Positions 16,060 through 25,377 of a stretch of DNA of 64,000 nt are shown here, piece by piece. A program made the position numbers and the translations under genes. This DNA comes from MED-G105 sp039814575. GTDB taxonomy: Bacteria; Pseudomonadota; Alphaproteobacteria; Caulobacterales; Parvularculaceae. The stretch covers positions 62,001 through 126,000 of the forward strand of contig JBCCAY010000004.1 of the NCBI GenBank assembly GCA_039814575.1, given 5' to 3'. Below the pieces are notes generated by a model, which was not told the origin of the DNA, did no database searches, and worked only from the letters and a program-made list of their open reading frames with translations. How positions within the stretch are numbered: position 1 is the first letter of the stretch; every line of letters starts with the position of its first letter.

Positions 16060-17130
16060 TTAGGGCACGCCGGGCTGTAGCCCCGCGTCACGCGCCGCGC
16101 ACGCCGCGTCGACGGCTTTTCGCATCACCGTTGGGAACGGCGCCTCAGCGGGATCAACCCAGCTTTGCGCTCCGCTGCGCCGCCACCCTTTCGGCGCCTG
16201 GGCGATGGCGACGGTGAGATCGAGATGGAAATGCGTAAATGTATGGCGGATAGCGTGCGCCTCACGCCAATCAGCCGGCGCCGGCGGACAGGGCGGCGAT
16301 TTTTCTTCTGACCATTCCGTACCCGGAAGGCCGAGCATGCCCCCGAGAAGCCCGTCGTCTGGGCGGCGTTCTGCAAGGATGTCACCCCTGGCGTTGAACA
16401 GCGCGTAAGCAACGCCTTGGCGCAAAGGCTTCGCCGCTTTTGGGGGTTTAACGGGGAAACGCTCCGGCTCACCTTCATGCGCCGCGGTGCAATGAGCGCG
16501 AACCGGGCACAAAAGGCAGGACGGCGCGCGCGGCGTGCAAACGCCGGCGCCGAGATCCATAAGCGCTTGCGCGAAGTCGCCGCTGCGCTTGTTCGGCCAC
16601 AGCGTCGCCATCGCCGCTTTTATTTCCGCTTTCGCCTGTTTCAGGGGCGTGGCGATAGAAAAAACGCGGGCGGCGACACGTTCGATGTTGCCGTCGACGA
16701 CGATGGCCTTGCGATCAAAGGCGATGGCCGCGATGGCGGCGGCCGTATAAGCGCCGACGCCCGGAAGCTTTAGGAGTTCTTCCTCCGTATCCGGAAAGCG
16801 TCCGCCATAATCAGAAGCGACGACCCGCGCGCATTTGTGCAGATTGCGGGCGCGCGCGTAATACCCAAGGCCCGCCCATTCGCCGAGGACGTCGTCTGTC
16901 TCCGCCAACGCCAGGGCGGCGATATCCGGCCAGCGGGTTAGAAACCGCTGAAAGCGCGGCGCGACCGTCTGCACGGTCGTTTGCTGCAACATGATTTCAG
17001 ACAACCACACCCGGTAAGGCTCAGGCGACTGGCCCCGCGCGCGCGCGTCCGGCCCAACGCGCCAAGGCAACGCGCGCGCGTTTTCATCATACCAGGAGAG
17101 CAAGTCTGTGGAGAAAACCGTCTTAGGCAT
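16060..17130 (-). CDS. mutY: A/G-specific adenine DNA glycosylase
   Basis: MutY removes adenine paired with 8-oxoguanine. I start it at the ATG at 17130 (356 residues), which has AAGG six bases before it; the frame stays open to 17328 but that would overlap the divergent gene at 17278. Catalytic Glu45 lies in Leu-Ser-Glu-Ile-Met-Leu-Gln-Gln. The helix-hairpin-helix is Leu-Pro-Gly-Val-Gly-Ala-Tyr (122-128), with Asp146 downstream in Val-Val-Asp-Gly-Asn. The iron-sulfur cysteines are Cys198, Cys205, Cys208 and Cys214, in the standard 6-2-5 spacing. A C-terminal NUDIX-like domain that reads 8-oxoG follows from about residue 240. Confidence 0.94.
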   Translation of the reverse strand: MPKTVFSTDLLSWYDENARALPWRVGPDARARGQSPEPYRVWLSEIMLQQTTVQTVAPRFQRFLTRWPDIAALALAETDDVLGEWAGLGYYARARNLHKCARVVASDYGGRFPDTEEELLKLPGVGAYTAAAIAAIAFDRKAIVVDGNIERVAARVFSIATPLKQAKAEIKAAMATLWPNKRSGDFAQALMDLGAGVCTPRAPSCLLCPVRAHCTAAHEGEPERFPVKPPKAAKPLRQGVAYALFNARGDILAERRPDDGLLGGMLGLPGTEWSEEKSPPCPPAPADWREAHAIRHTFTHFHLDLTVAIAQAPKGWRRSGAQSWVDPAEAPFPTVMRKAVDAACAARDAGLQPGVP

Positions 17131-17277
17131 CAGCGCCTTGTAAAAGGAGCCGCTCTCTCGAAAAAGACCGTACGGCGCCGCGCCCATCGGAAAAACACGC
17201 CGACAGGGCCGGCTCACTTTGCCGGGCGGCACAGACCGCGCTAAGATCTTTAAAGCTAGACGCATCTTAAACGGACG

Positions 17278-17808
17278 ATGATGAAGCCCGATTCCAAACG
17301 CGCATTGCTTATAAAAGCTGAGATCCAAGGTCTGCAGCGCCGGGACACGAAACCGGTCCGCCGCGCCGCGCCCCAGGCCGGCGCTAAGGCGGGTTTGATC
17401 GTAGCGAAAATCGCCCAGAAAACCCGTTTCGCCGATCCGGGGCTCGTCAACGCCTGGTCGTCCATCGTCGGCCGGGAGATCGCGGGTCTATGCCGGCCGG
17501 GCAAGATCAGCGGCAGGCGTTCTGACCGAACGTTCGAAGTTCATGTCGCCGGCGGCGCCGCGGCGACGGCGGTCGGCTTCGAGAAGGCGACAATCATAGA
17601 CAAGCTCAACGCCTATTACGGACCGGGCTCGGTCGGCCGACTTCATATCCGCCAAACCGCCGCAACGCGGGGCGATGATGATCGTCAGACTCAAAAGCCG
17701 ATGTCCGTTGAACCAGCGCAAAGCCGGGAAACACCGCCGAGCTCGAAGCAAGGCGAAACCAATTCGCGCAAACCCGCCGGCGGGTTAAGCCGCTTTAGAG
17801 GCGTTTAG
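17278..17808 (+). CDS. DUF721 / DciA-type protein
   Basis: This encodes 176 residues, with two adjacent ATG codons at the start. The central part, about residues 48-128, fits the DUF721 domain: Val-Asn-Ala-Trp-Ser-Ser-Ile-Val-Gly (the conserved Trp region), Leu-Cys-Arg-Pro, a strand Thr-Phe-Glu-Val-His-Val, and a helix with Ile-Ile-Asp-Lys-Leu-Asn-Ala-Tyr-Tyr-Gly. DUF721 includes DciA, which helps load the replicative helicase in many bacteria. The last 45 residues are polar and disordered. The order mutY (divergent), DUF721, DsbA-like lipoprotein, smc is a familiar alphaproteobacterial arrangement, which supports the call. Confidence 0.75.
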   Translation: MMKPDSKRALLIKAEIQGLQRRDTKPVRRAAPQAGAKAGLIVAKIAQKTRFADPGLVNAWSSIVGREIAGLCRPGKISGRRSDRTFEVHVAGGAAATAVGFEKATIIDKLNAYYGPGSVGRLHIRQTAATRGDDDRQTQKPMSVEPAQSRETPPSSKQGETNSRKPAGGLSRFRGV

Positions 17809-17930
17809 CCCACATAAATTTCTGTTTGGCGCTTTTGTCTGGCGCGACCGCGGCGAAGCCACTAGTTTGCCGACGATACACAATGAGCGCGGGGGGCGCT
17901 CAAACCAAACAATCAATTTAGGTGACGTCC

Positions 17931-18674
17931 ATGATTAATCTGTCCCGCTTCGGCTTTGTCGGCGTAGCAGCGCTCCTCCTTGCGGCTTGTGGCTCAGCCG
18001 ACTCCAGCAGCGGATCAGAAACCGACAGCGCAGCCTCCTCATCCTCGGATACGACGCCGTCTGCCGACGCTGACAAGCAATCGACCGCCTCGGTGGCGAT
18101 TTCAGATAGCGACATGATCCTCGGAAGCGCCGACGCGCCGGTCACCATCATCGAGTACGCCTCTTTGACGTGCCCCGCGTGCGCCAGTTTCCACATAGGC
18201 GTCTTTCCTCAAATCAAAGAGAAATTCGTCGACACCGGCCAAGTACGGTTCGTTTTTCGAGAATTTCCAACGCCGCCTTTCGATTTTTCTTTGATCGGCT
18301 CGGTGTTGTCGCGCTGCGCGGCGGAAAAGACGGGCTCCGACGGATACTTCCTCATGATCGGCTCCCTCTTCAAAACCCAGCGCGCCTGGATTCATGGCGA
18401 AGACCCGAAATTGGAGCTTTTGAAGATCGCCAGCCAAGCCGGCATGGATGAAGCAGCGTTCGACACTTGCCTTCAAGACCGCCAGGATCTCGTTGATCTA
18501 GTTAGAGGAAATGCCGAAGCGGCCAGCGAAGAATACAATATCACCGGCACGCCGACCTTAATCCTCGATGATAAGAAGCTTACCTATCGCTCTGCTGAAG
18601 AACTAGAAAACAAGATTCAAGCGGCCGTGGATGCAGCCGGCGGCGCGTCCAGCGACGAGCCTACCGACGGATAA
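17931..18674 (+). CDS. DsbA-like thiol-disulfide oxidoreductase lipoprotein
   Basis: This encodes 247 residues from the ATG at 17931, with AGGTGA six bases before it; a GTG three codons earlier is less likely. The signal sequence ends in Leu-Ala-Ala-Cys (Cys20), so the protein is lipidated. A 40-residue Ser/Asp/Thr linker follows. The thioredoxin-like domain carries Cys81-Pro-Ala-Cys84 and a cis-proline loop Gly-Thr-Pro-Thr-Leu-Ile near the C-terminus, with a helical insertion between them. It most likely oxidises or shuffles disulfides in the periplasm. It lies between the DUF721 gene and smc, and a hairpin follows at 18793. Confidence 0.88.
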   Translation: MINLSRFGFVGVAALLLAACGSADSSSGSETDSAASSSSDTTPSADADKQSTASVAISDSDMILGSADAPVTIIEYASLTCPACASFHIGVFPQIKEKFVDTGQVRFVFREFPTPPFDFSLIGSVLSRCAAEKTGSDGYFLMIGSLFKTQRAWIHGEDPKLELLKIASQAGMDEAAFDTCLQDRQDLVDLVRGNAEAASEEYNITGTPTLILDDKKLTYRSAEELENKIQAAVDAAGGASSDEPTDG

Positions 18675-18792
18675 TCTCGAGCAACGAGCGGCGCCGCGCT
18701 CGCCGATTGCGCGTTGAGTTTCTCTCACCGCGGCCCCGGCGTCGCGGCGAAGCGACGCCCTTATTAGCGCCGAATTTAATGAATTGTTCCAT

Positions 18793-18824
18793 GATCCTAG
18801 CGTTGATTGACGCTAGGATCCTTT
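18793..18824 (+). terminator. Hairpin terminator after the DsbA-like gene
   Basis: GATCCTAGCG and CGCTAGGATC form a perfect ten-base stem around an eight-base loop, followed by CTTTAA. It lies about 120 bases after the stop codon. The T tract is short, so termination strength is uncertain. The rest of the 391-base gap to smc holds only the promoter listed next. Confidence 0.5.
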
Positions 18825-19011
18825 AACTGCACCAAGAATCGGCGCGCCGTCGTCAGCATGGGCCGATCCGGCGCCAAGCCCTGTGGAAAGAGCTTTCAGG
18901 ACTTCGGCGTTGATAAAATTGCGGCCGAATAAGAATCGCCGATGAGTCGGGCAGCGATAGACGGAACTGTCGGCGTTGCTGCCTTAGTGAAAGTTGCAGC
19001 CTTAGAGTAAA

Positions 19012-19040
19012 TTGAGAGGACCGTCGCGTACTGGGATAAT
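19012..19040 (+). promoter_or_regulatory. Sigma-70-type promoter of smc
   Basis: TTGAGA (19012-19017) and GATAAT (19035-19040) are separated by exactly 17 bases. The predicted start of transcription is about 20 bases before the smc GTG codon. Confidence 0.6.
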
Positions 19041-19065
19041 GGTCATTCGGGGACTTTAGACAGAC

Positions 19066-22000
19066 GTGAAATTCACTAATCTTCGCTTGATCGGCTTTAA
19101 GTCGTTTGTCGACACCACCGACCTCGATATTCGCGAGGGCCTCACCGGTATTGTCGGCCCGAACGGCTGCGGTAAATCCAACCTTTTAGAGGCGCTCCGC
19201 TGGGTGATGGGCGCAACATCCGCGAAGGCCTTGCGCGGCGGCGGCATGTCGGACGTCGTCTTCGCCGGCTCGGCCATGCGCCCGGCCCGCAATTGGGCGG
19301 AAGTCGTTCTAACGCTCGATAACTCCGACCGTTCAGCGCCCGCTGAATATAACGAACACGCCGTCCTCGAAGTCTCGCGCCGCATCGTCAAACACGAAGA
19401 CGGGGCGCAATCGATCTATCGGATCAATTCCAAAGAGGTCCGCGCCAAAGACGTTCAGCTTCTCTTCGCTGACGCCTCCACCGGCGCGAACTCGCCGGCG
19501 CTGGTGCGCCAAGGACAGATCTCCGAACTCATCAACGCCAAGCCGCAAAACCGCCGGCGCTTGCTGGAAGAAGCCGCCGGCGTCACCGGTCTGCACTCCC
19601 GCCGCCACGAAGCGGAGTTGCGCTTGCGGGCGGGCGAGCAAAACCTTTCGCGCCTTGAAGACGTCACCGGCGAGTTGGAAAGCCAGAAGACGACCCTACA
19701 ACGCCAAGCGCGCCAGGCGACCCGCTATAAGAACGTTTCCCGCGATATTCGCCGCACCGAGGCGGGCGTTGCTTTCTTACGCTGGAGCGAAGCGGTGGCG
19801 GCCCGCGACGAAACCGCATCCGCGTTTGAAGAAGCCGCGCACCTTGTAGAAGAAACCGCGCGCGCGGCTGCGGCGGCGGGCGTTGCCCAAACAGACGCTC
19901 GCGAGAAGCTGGAGCCCTTGCGCCAGAAAGAAGCGGAAACCGCCGCCGGTCTCCATCGCTTAACGGTGGCCCGCGAAGGCCTCGACGCCGAGGCGGCGCG
20001 CGCGGCGAACGAACTGCAAAAGCTGAACGCCGACATTGAAAGTTCGAGCAAGGACAAGTCTCGCGAAACGGAACTGCGCGATGACGCCGCTGAAGCGATC
20101 GCAGCCCTCGAACGGGAAACGACAGGCCTCGCCGAACGCGACGCCTCGGAAAAGACCCGCATCGCCAATGCGGAGACCACCGCGACAGAGACGGCGACGG
20201 CGCTCGAAGAAGCGCAGCAGCGTTTTGAAGAGAAAAACGCTCAGAATGCGGAAATAGAAGCGGAACGCCGCGCCCTCGGCGCGGCGGCAGACGCGGCGCG
20301 TCGCCGGCTTGAAAAAATCGAGCGAAATGTTGAAACGCTGATTAATGAGCGCACCGGCTTGGCGCCATCGGACGAGCAGGCAGAAGCCCTCGCCAATGCG
20401 ACGAATGCTCTGCAAGAGAGCGAAGCGACGCTCGTCGATGCGGACAGCGGCTTCCACGCCGCCGAGGCCGATCGCGCTGCGGCGGAAGAAAACGAACGCC
20501 GCCTCGCCCGCCCCAAAGAAGAAACGGCGAAAGCCTACGCCGAGCTAAAAGCGGAAGGCGACGCCCTGCAGCGGGTTCTCGACGCCCAAAGCGACGGCGA
20601 TTGGCCGGGGGTTATTGAATCCGTCGAAGCGACCGCCGGGTATGAAACCGCCCTCGCCGCCGCGCTTGGCGATGATTTGGACGCCGCGCTCGACACCGCG
20701 GCACCCGCCCACTGGTCGCCGCCTTCGCTCGCCTCTCCTGTTGAGCCGAGCGTCGCGGCGCTGCCGACGGGCGCTGCGCCTTTGTCGCGGTTTGTCCGGG
20801 CACCGAAAGAATTGGCGCGCCGCCTCGCCATGGTGGGCGTTGTCGACGGCGCCCTCGGCGCGCGCTTAGCGCCGCTCTTAAAGCCCGGACAAAGACTGGT
20901 TTCCCCCCAAGGGGACCTGTGGCGTTGGGACGGCTTTGTCAAACGCGCCGAAGCCAAGACCGCCGCCGCCATCCGCCTGGAACAACGCAATCGTCTCGCA
21001 GCGCTGGAGATTGATCGCGCACGCGCCGAAGAACGCGCAAACGAAACCGCCGCGGCGCATGCCGAAGCCTTGACGCTCCTGCAAAATACACAAGCGCGCG
21101 AGCGCGAAACGCGCGGCCTCTTAGGCGCGGCGCGCAAGGCCGTCGATACGGCGCGCCAAGATCTCGCCAGGCTCGAGAAAGCCCGCGAACGCGCGACGGC
21201 GCGCTTATCAGCCATCGCCGACAATCTCGAAAACGCCGCTGGGGAAAAAACCGAAACCGAACACTCCATCAGCACGCTGACGGAGAAAACCGCGCAATTA
21301 CCGGACGCCGCGGTTGGCGCTGCGGCATTGTTGGAAGCGCGCGAAGCGCTTGGAACCGCCCGCGCCGCCGACACAGAAGCGCGCGCCGCATTCCGCGATT
21401 TGACCCGCGATGCAGAAATGCGCGCTGGGCGCCGCCAAGAACTCGCCCGCGAGATCGGCGTTTGGAAAACCCGCAGCGAAACCGCGATCACACGGATCGC
21501 CGATCTCGATTCGCGCCTCGCTGATCTAAACGCCGCCCGCGCCGAAGCTGAAGCTGCGCCGGTGCGGATCGAAGAAAAACGCAAAGCGCTCCTTGACCAA
21601 TTAGGCGCAGCGGAAATAGCGCGCACCGAAGCCGCCGACGCCCTCGCCGCCGCGACGAACGCCGCGCAGGAAGCAGATCAAACCGCGCGGGCCGCTGAGA
21701 CGGCCGCCGGCGAAGCCCGCGAAGGGCGCGCGCGCCTTGAGGCGCAATCGGAAAGCGCGCTGGCGCGGGTAGAAGAGACCGCCGCCCTCGCACGGGAAAC
21801 TTGCGAATGCACGCCGGAAGAGTTGCCCGCGATCGCTGAGTTCAAAGACGGCGCCCCACTGCCTGAGCGCGACGATTTAGAACGCAAGCTGGAACGCTAT
21901 AAGCGCGAACGCGAAAATCTCGGCGGCGTTAATCTGCGCGCGGATGAAGAACTCGGCGAAGTCTCCGAACGGCTTGAGGAGATCGCGTCGGAACGCGAAG

Positions 22001-22545
22001 ACTGTGAAGCGGCGATCCGCAAACTGCGCGCCGCTATCGGCAGCATTAACCGCGAAGCGCGTGAACGTCTGAAAGCGGCCTTTGAGACAGTGAACAGCAA
22101 TTTCTCGCGCCTCTTCACCCGTCTCTTTAATGGCGGCCAGGCTGAACTCCGGATGATCGAGTCGGAAGACGTCCTCGAAGCAGGTCTTGAGATATTCGCT
22201 TCACCACCCGGTAAAAAGCTTGCCTCCATGTCGCTGATGTCCGGCGGCGAGCAAGCCCTAACGGCGACGGCACTGATCTTCGCGGTATTCATGGCCAACC
22301 CGGCGCCGGTTTGCGTGCTCGACGAGGTCGACGCGCCGCTCGATGATGCGAATACGGAGCGGTTCTGTCGTCTGCTTCGGCAAATGGCGACAGAAACGCA
22401 GACGCGTTTCTTGGTCATCACCCACCACGCGCTCAGCATGTCGCGAATGGATCGCCTGTTCGGCGTTACGATGATGGAACGCGGCGTCAGCCAGCTTGTC
22501 TCTGTCGACTTGAACGCGGCGGAAGATCTGATCGCAGCGGAATAA
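19066..22545 (+). CDS. smc: Chromosome partition protein SMC
   Basis: SMC forms the condensin ring with ScpA and ScpB and organises the chromosome. The 1159-residue protein starts with GTG. The Walker A box Gly-Pro-Asn-Gly-Cys-Gly-Lys-Ser-Asn is at 31-39. Two long coiled coils (rich in Ala/Glu/Arg) flank a hinge at roughly 520-640. The ABC signature Met-Ser-Gly-Gly-Glu-Gln is near 1058, and Walker B (Val-Leu-Asp-Glu-Val-Asp) follows near 1083, with a His-His switch Ile-Thr-His-His-Ala. The hinge segment with Gly-Asp-Leu-Trp-Arg-Trp-Asp-Gly is typical of alphaproteobacterial SMC. Many antisense frames lie under it because of the Ala/Glu codon bias, and none is credible. Confidence 0.97.
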   Translation: MKFTNLRLIGFKSFVDTTDLDIREGLTGIVGPNGCGKSNLLEALRWVMGATSAKALRGGGMSDVVFAGSAMRPARNWAEVVLTLDNSDRSAPAEYNEHAVLEVSRRIVKHEDGAQSIYRINSKEVRAKDVQLLFADASTGANSPALVRQGQISELINAKPQNRRRLLEEAAGVTGLHSRRHEAELRLRAGEQNLSRLEDVTGELESQKTTLQRQARQATRYKNVSRDIRRTEAGVAFLRWSEAVAARDETASAFEEAAHLVEETARAAAAAGVAQTDAREKLEPLRQKEAETAAGLHRLTVAREGLDAEAARAANELQKLNADIESSSKDKSRETELRDDAAEAIAALERETTGLAERDASEKTRIANAETTATETATALEEAQQRFEEKNAQNAEIEAERRALGAAADAARRRLEKIERNVETLINERTGLAPSDEQAEALANATNALQESEATLVDADSGFHAAEADRAAAEENERRLARPKEETAKAYAELKAEGDALQRVLDAQSDGDWPGVIESVEATAGYETALAAALGDDLDAALDTAAPAHWSPPSLASPVEPSVAALPTGAAPLSRFVRAPKELARRLAMVGVVDGALGARLAPLLKPGQRLVSPQGDLWRWDGFVKRAEAKTAAAIRLEQRNRLAALEIDRARAEERANETAAAHAEALTLLQNTQARERETRGLLGAARKAVDTARQDLARLEKARERATARLSAIADNLENAAGEKTETEHSISTLTEKTAQLPDAAVGAAALLEAREALGTARAADTEARAAFRDLTRDAEMRAGRRQELAREIGVWKTRSETAITRIADLDSRLADLNAARAEAEAAPVRIEEKRKALLDQLGAAEIARTEAADALAAATNAAQEADQTARAAETAAGEAREGRARLEAQSESALARVEETAALARETCECTPEELPAIAEFKDGAPLPERDDLERKLERYKRERENLGGVNLRADEELGEVSERLEEIASEREDCEAAIRKLRAAIGSINREARERLKAAFETVNSNFSRLFTRLFNGGQAELRMIESEDVLEAGLEIFASPPGKKLASMSLMSGGEQALTATALIFAVFMANPAPVCVLDEVDAPLDDANTERFCRLLRQMATETQTRFLVITHHALSMSRMDRLFGVTMMERGVSQLVSVDLNAAEDLIAAE

Positions 22546-22919
22546 GCGCAATCAGCCCCTGCGATGGGCTTGCGTGGGGCCGCAAATAAGCCGTCTGCGG
22601 CGACTCACTTTTGACAATTTTTCCGCTCGCGACAGAAAATGCTGACGCGGAGTTTTGTCGCCAACGATATTACCAAACAAAAACAGCGCGTTAGCGGATA
22701 AAAACCATGCTTGACGCTGCAATGCGGCAGAGCTAATGTCCGCGCGATTTTCAAGGAGCGCAGCGTTCGGCTCGCGTTCTTCTCAAGACCATGCGTTCAT
22801 CGCGCCGCGCCTGCGGCTTCACGCAAGGCCTAACCCTCGCCGGCTGATCGTAAGAAAGGTTTAGGCGGGATGGGCGCTCGTGGGTCAAGGACGAGGAAAC
22901 GAGGGCGCAAGAACAAAAA
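22546..22919. other. Intergenic region before the ATP synthase Fo genes
   Basis: These 374 bases lie between smc and atpI. A promoter-like TTGACA at 22611-22616 followed 18 bases later by GAAAAT (22635-22640) could drive the Fo operon, with a leader of about 270 bases; the -10 box is weak. I see no gene or strong hairpin. Confidence 0.35.
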
Positions 22920-23321
22920 ATGGCGAGCGACACCGACAAGAACACCCCGCCGTCTTTACGCGACTTCTCTGACCGCCTTGACGCGAAAACCCGCGCCACG
23001 GCCGAACGCGAACAAGCCAAAGACAGAAAAGACGGCCAGGGCCAAGCGCTGGGACAGGGCATGCGCCTCGCCTCAGAGCTGCTGGCCGCGACGCTTGTCG
23101 GACTTGGCATTGGCCTTGGGATCGACCGACTGACCGGCCTTCCGCCTTTGGGGCTTTTGGCCGGCCTCTTTATCGGTTTCAGCGCGGGCCTCAGGAACGC
23201 GATGCGATCGATGGCGCTAAAGGGGGCTGATAAAGCGAACGCCGACAAAGGGAATGCGAATGCAACCCCCGCCTCACACGCGGCGGACACGAAAAAGTAC
23301 GGCGACGAGGCGACGCATTAG
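22920..23321 (+). CDS. atpI: ATP synthase assembly protein AtpI
   Basis: This encodes 133 residues. A charged N-terminal 45 residues precede two membrane helices at about 48-67 and 73-92 (Ala-Thr-Leu-Val-Gly-Leu-Gly-Ile-Gly-Leu-Gly, then Pro-Leu-Gly-Leu-Leu-Ala-Gly), joined by Asp-Arg-Leu-Thr-Gly-Leu. The C-terminus is polar Ala/Asn/Lys-rich. This is the alphaproteobacterial AtpI type, which helps assemble the c-ring and may take part in Mg transport. Its place as first gene before atpB agrees. The C-terminal tail is longer than in some relatives. Confidence 0.85.
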   Translation: MASDTDKNTPPSLRDFSDRLDAKTRATAEREQAKDRKDGQGQALGQGMRLASELLAATLVGLGIGLGIDRLTGLPPLGLLAGLFIGFSAGLRNAMRSMALKGADKANADKGNANATPASHAADTKKYGDEATH

Positions 23322-23384
23322 CGCCGAATCGGTTGCTTAAAATCGCGCCGAGTGCTGAAAGACGGCGCAAGAAGATTAATGGCG

Positions 23385-23424
23385 ATGGGGCGTATGCTCC
23401 CTGGCCGCCCGTCAAACGCCCCAT
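23385..23424 (+). repeat. Perfect inverted repeat between atpI and atpB
   Basis: ATGGGGCGT (23385-23393) and ACGCCCCAT (23416-23424) form a nine-base stem around 22 bases, ending 39 bases before the atpB start. It may be an mRNA stem-loop that adjusts message stability or translation between atpI and atpB. No T run follows. Confidence 0.4.
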
Positions 23425-23463
23425 GAAGCGTGACGGAACGAGACAACAAAGAAGACGACGCAG

Positions 23464-24246
23464 ATGATTCGATTTTACGCCGCCGGCCCTATGGAGCAAT
23501 TCGAGATCCATTCTTTGGTGCCTCTGACGCTCGGGTCCATCGACGTCTCTTTCACGAATTCGAGCTTGTGGATGTTCATCGCCTTTGGCGTGGCGGTTCT
23601 CTTCTTCGCCGCAGCGACGCGCTCGCGCGCGCTTATTCCGGGCCGCCTGCAGTCCGTCGCCGAACTCACCTATGACTTCGTCGCCGACATGGTGCGTGGC
23701 GCCATCGGCCCGGAAGGCATGAAGTTCTTCCCCTTCGTCTTCACGCTCTTCATCTATATTTTATTGGCGAACTTACTCGGCCTGTTTCCGTCGATCCCAG
23801 GCGTCACCCACACCTTCACGACGACGAGCCATATCGCCGTCACCTTAGGTCTCGCTCTGCTGACGATCAGCATCGTCATCATTTACGGTTTCATGAAAAA
23901 CGGCCTCGGCTTTTTGAAGCTCTTCGTGCCGTCAGGCGTGCCCGGCTGGCTGTTGCCGCTGATCGTGTTGATCGAGTTCGTCTCGTTCCTCTCGCGGCCT
24001 TTGAGCCTCGCCATTCGTCTCTTCGCGAACATGCTCGCGGGACACATCATTCTGAAAGTGTTCGCCGGGTTTATCATTTCGCTGCTCAGCGCCGGCGGCG
24101 TTGTCAGCGCGATTGCGATCTTTCCGTTCCTCGGCACGGTGGCGATCACTCTCCTGGAATTTTTGGTGGCGTTCCTGCAGGCCTATGTGTTCGCAATCCT
24201 CACCTGCATCTACCTCAATGATGCAGAGAATGTGGGGCATCACTAA
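23464..24246 (+). CDS. atpB: ATP synthase Fo subunit a
   Basis: Subunit a provides the two proton half-channels beside the c-ring. The 260-residue protein begins with Gln-Phe-Glu-Ile-His near residue 12, common in alphaproteobacteria, and has five to six membrane helices. Helix 5 contains the essential Arg in Pro-Leu-Ser-Leu-Ala-Ile-Arg-Leu-Phe-Ala-Asn-Met, and the last helix has Gln-Ala-Tyr-Val-Phe-Ala. An internal ATG at 23491 could also start translation but would remove residues common in the family. It is followed by atpE after 108 bases. Confidence 0.95.
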   Translation: MIRFYAAGPMEQFEIHSLVPLTLGSIDVSFTNSSLWMFIAFGVAVLFFAAATRSRALIPGRLQSVAELTYDFVADMVRGAIGPEGMKFFPFVFTLFIYILLANLLGLFPSIPGVTHTFTTTSHIAVTLGLALLTISIVIIYGFMKNGLGFLKLFVPSGVPGWLLPLIVLIEFVSFLSRPLSLAIRLFANMLAGHIILKVFAGFIISLLSAGGVVSAIAIFPFLGTVAITLLEFLVAFLQAYVFAILTCIYLNDAENVGHH

Positions 24247-24354
24247 TACTGAGACGGACACGACAATCAGTTTCTTTTACGACCCATTGCAGCGGACGGG
24301 CCCGCGGCAAACTTAAGGGGACCCGGCCCGAAGACTTGACGTGATTAACAAGAA

Positions 24355-24597
24355 ATGGACTTGACGAGCATGACCCCAGAAGCAGCAAAACTCATCGGCG
24401 CCGGCATTGCGGCTCTCCCCCTCGCCGGCGCAGGCGTGGGCCTTGGCCTTATCTTCGGCAACTTCCTATCCGGCGCGTTCCGTAATCCTTCAGCCGCGGC
24501 CGCAAACCAGCAGACCCTCCTCCTCGCGTTCGCACTGACGGAATTCACCGGTCTTCTGGGCTTCGTTGTCGCTATGCTTATTCTCTTCGTCTTCTAA
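24355..24597 (+). CDS. atpE: ATP synthase Fo subunit c
   Basis: Subunit c forms the rotating proteolipid ring. The 80-residue protein has two membrane helices, the first Gly/Ala-rich (Gly-Ala-Gly-Ile-Ala-Ala-Leu-Pro-Leu-Ala-Gly-Ala-Gly), a polar loop with Arg-Asn-Pro, and a second helix with the proton-binding Glu in Ala-Leu-Thr-Glu-Phe-Thr-Gly-Leu. A second ATG five codons in (24370) is an alternative start; neither has a strong ribosome binding site. A gap of 214 bases separates it from atpF', which contains a small CGAAAG/CTTTCG hairpin at its start. Confidence 0.95.
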   Translation: MDLTSMTPEAAKLIGAGIAALPLAGAGVGLGLIFGNFLSGAFRNPSAAAANQQTLLLAFALTEFTGLLGFVVAMLILFVF

Positions 24598-24811
24598 GAG
24601 ACGAAAGAACGACACGACTTTCGGCGCGAGGCTGGACGGGAATCCGCCCCCCTTACACAAGATCCTTGGCGGGCCAACGGTCTTTGGTCAGAACGCATTC
24701 AACCTCGCGCAGACAAAGCTATACCAATGCCCGTCCCGGCGCTAAGGCGGACGGCGTATTGGCGCTAGTAGCGTACCGATAACTTTCGCGAACCACGAAG
24801 AGAGGCCGCTT

Positions 24812-25363
24812 ATGACAGCGCCGTCTATCCTTCTCCTTGCGGCCGACGCCGCGGCCGAGACATCCGCGAGCGGCGGCTTGCCGCAAATGGATTTTTCGAC
24901 GTATCCGAGCCAGTTCTTTTGGCTCGCGATTACGTTCGGCGTTCTTTATTGGCTGATGTCATCGGTAATTTTGCCGCGTCTCGGCGGCGCCATTGAAGAA
25001 CGACGTGATCGGATCGCTGACGATCTCGACCATGCGGCTGACTTTAAACGTCAAGCCGAAGAGGCCGAGCGCACCTATAACGCCGCCCTCGCCGACGCGC
25101 GCGCGAAAGCGCAAGCCATCGCCGCAGAAACGCGCGGCAGCGTCGAGGCAGAGATCGCCGAGATGCAAACCGCCGCCGACGCCAAAGCCGCCCAGCAGAT
25201 CGCCGACGCTGAGGAACGCATCAACGCGATGAAGCAAGATGCGACAGCGAAAGTGCGCGAAGCAGCCGGCGACGTTGCGAAAACAATCGTCGCTCAACTC
25301 ATCGATGAAACACCGACAGACGACGTCGTCTCGGCCGCGATCACCCGCGTTGCAGCGGACTAA
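24812..25363 (+). CDS. ATP synthase Fo subunit b'
   Basis: This encodes 183 residues with AGAGG before the ATG. One membrane helix (about 34-54, Phe-Phe-Trp-Leu-Ala-Ile-Thr-Phe-Gly-Val-Leu-Tyr-Trp) follows a short periplasmic start. The rest is an Ala/Glu/Arg-rich coiled coil that forms half of the peripheral stalk. The Phe-Pro/Tyr-Pro-Ser-Gln-Phe-Phe-Trp-Leu sequence before the helix is the b' hallmark of alphaproteobacteria, cyanobacteria and plastids. It precedes the standard b subunit by 14 bases. The b' gene is named atpF' or atpG in different annotations. Confidence 0.93.
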   Translation: MTAPSILLLAADAAAETSASGGLPQMDFSTYPSQFFWLAITFGVLYWLMSSVILPRLGGAIEERRDRIADDLDHAADFKRQAEEAERTYNAALADARAKAQAIAAETRGSVEAEIAEMQTAADAKAAQQIADAEERINAMKQDATAKVREAAGDVAKTIVAQLIDETPTDDVVSAAITRVAAD

Positions 25364-25377
25364 GGGGACTTTAGCAG

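Noticed and set aside
20535..21626. Long open frame of 363 codons antisense to smc
   Set aside because: It mirrors the Ala/Glu/Arg coiled-coil codons of smc, is almost only Ser/Arg/Ala, and has no ribosome binding site or domain.
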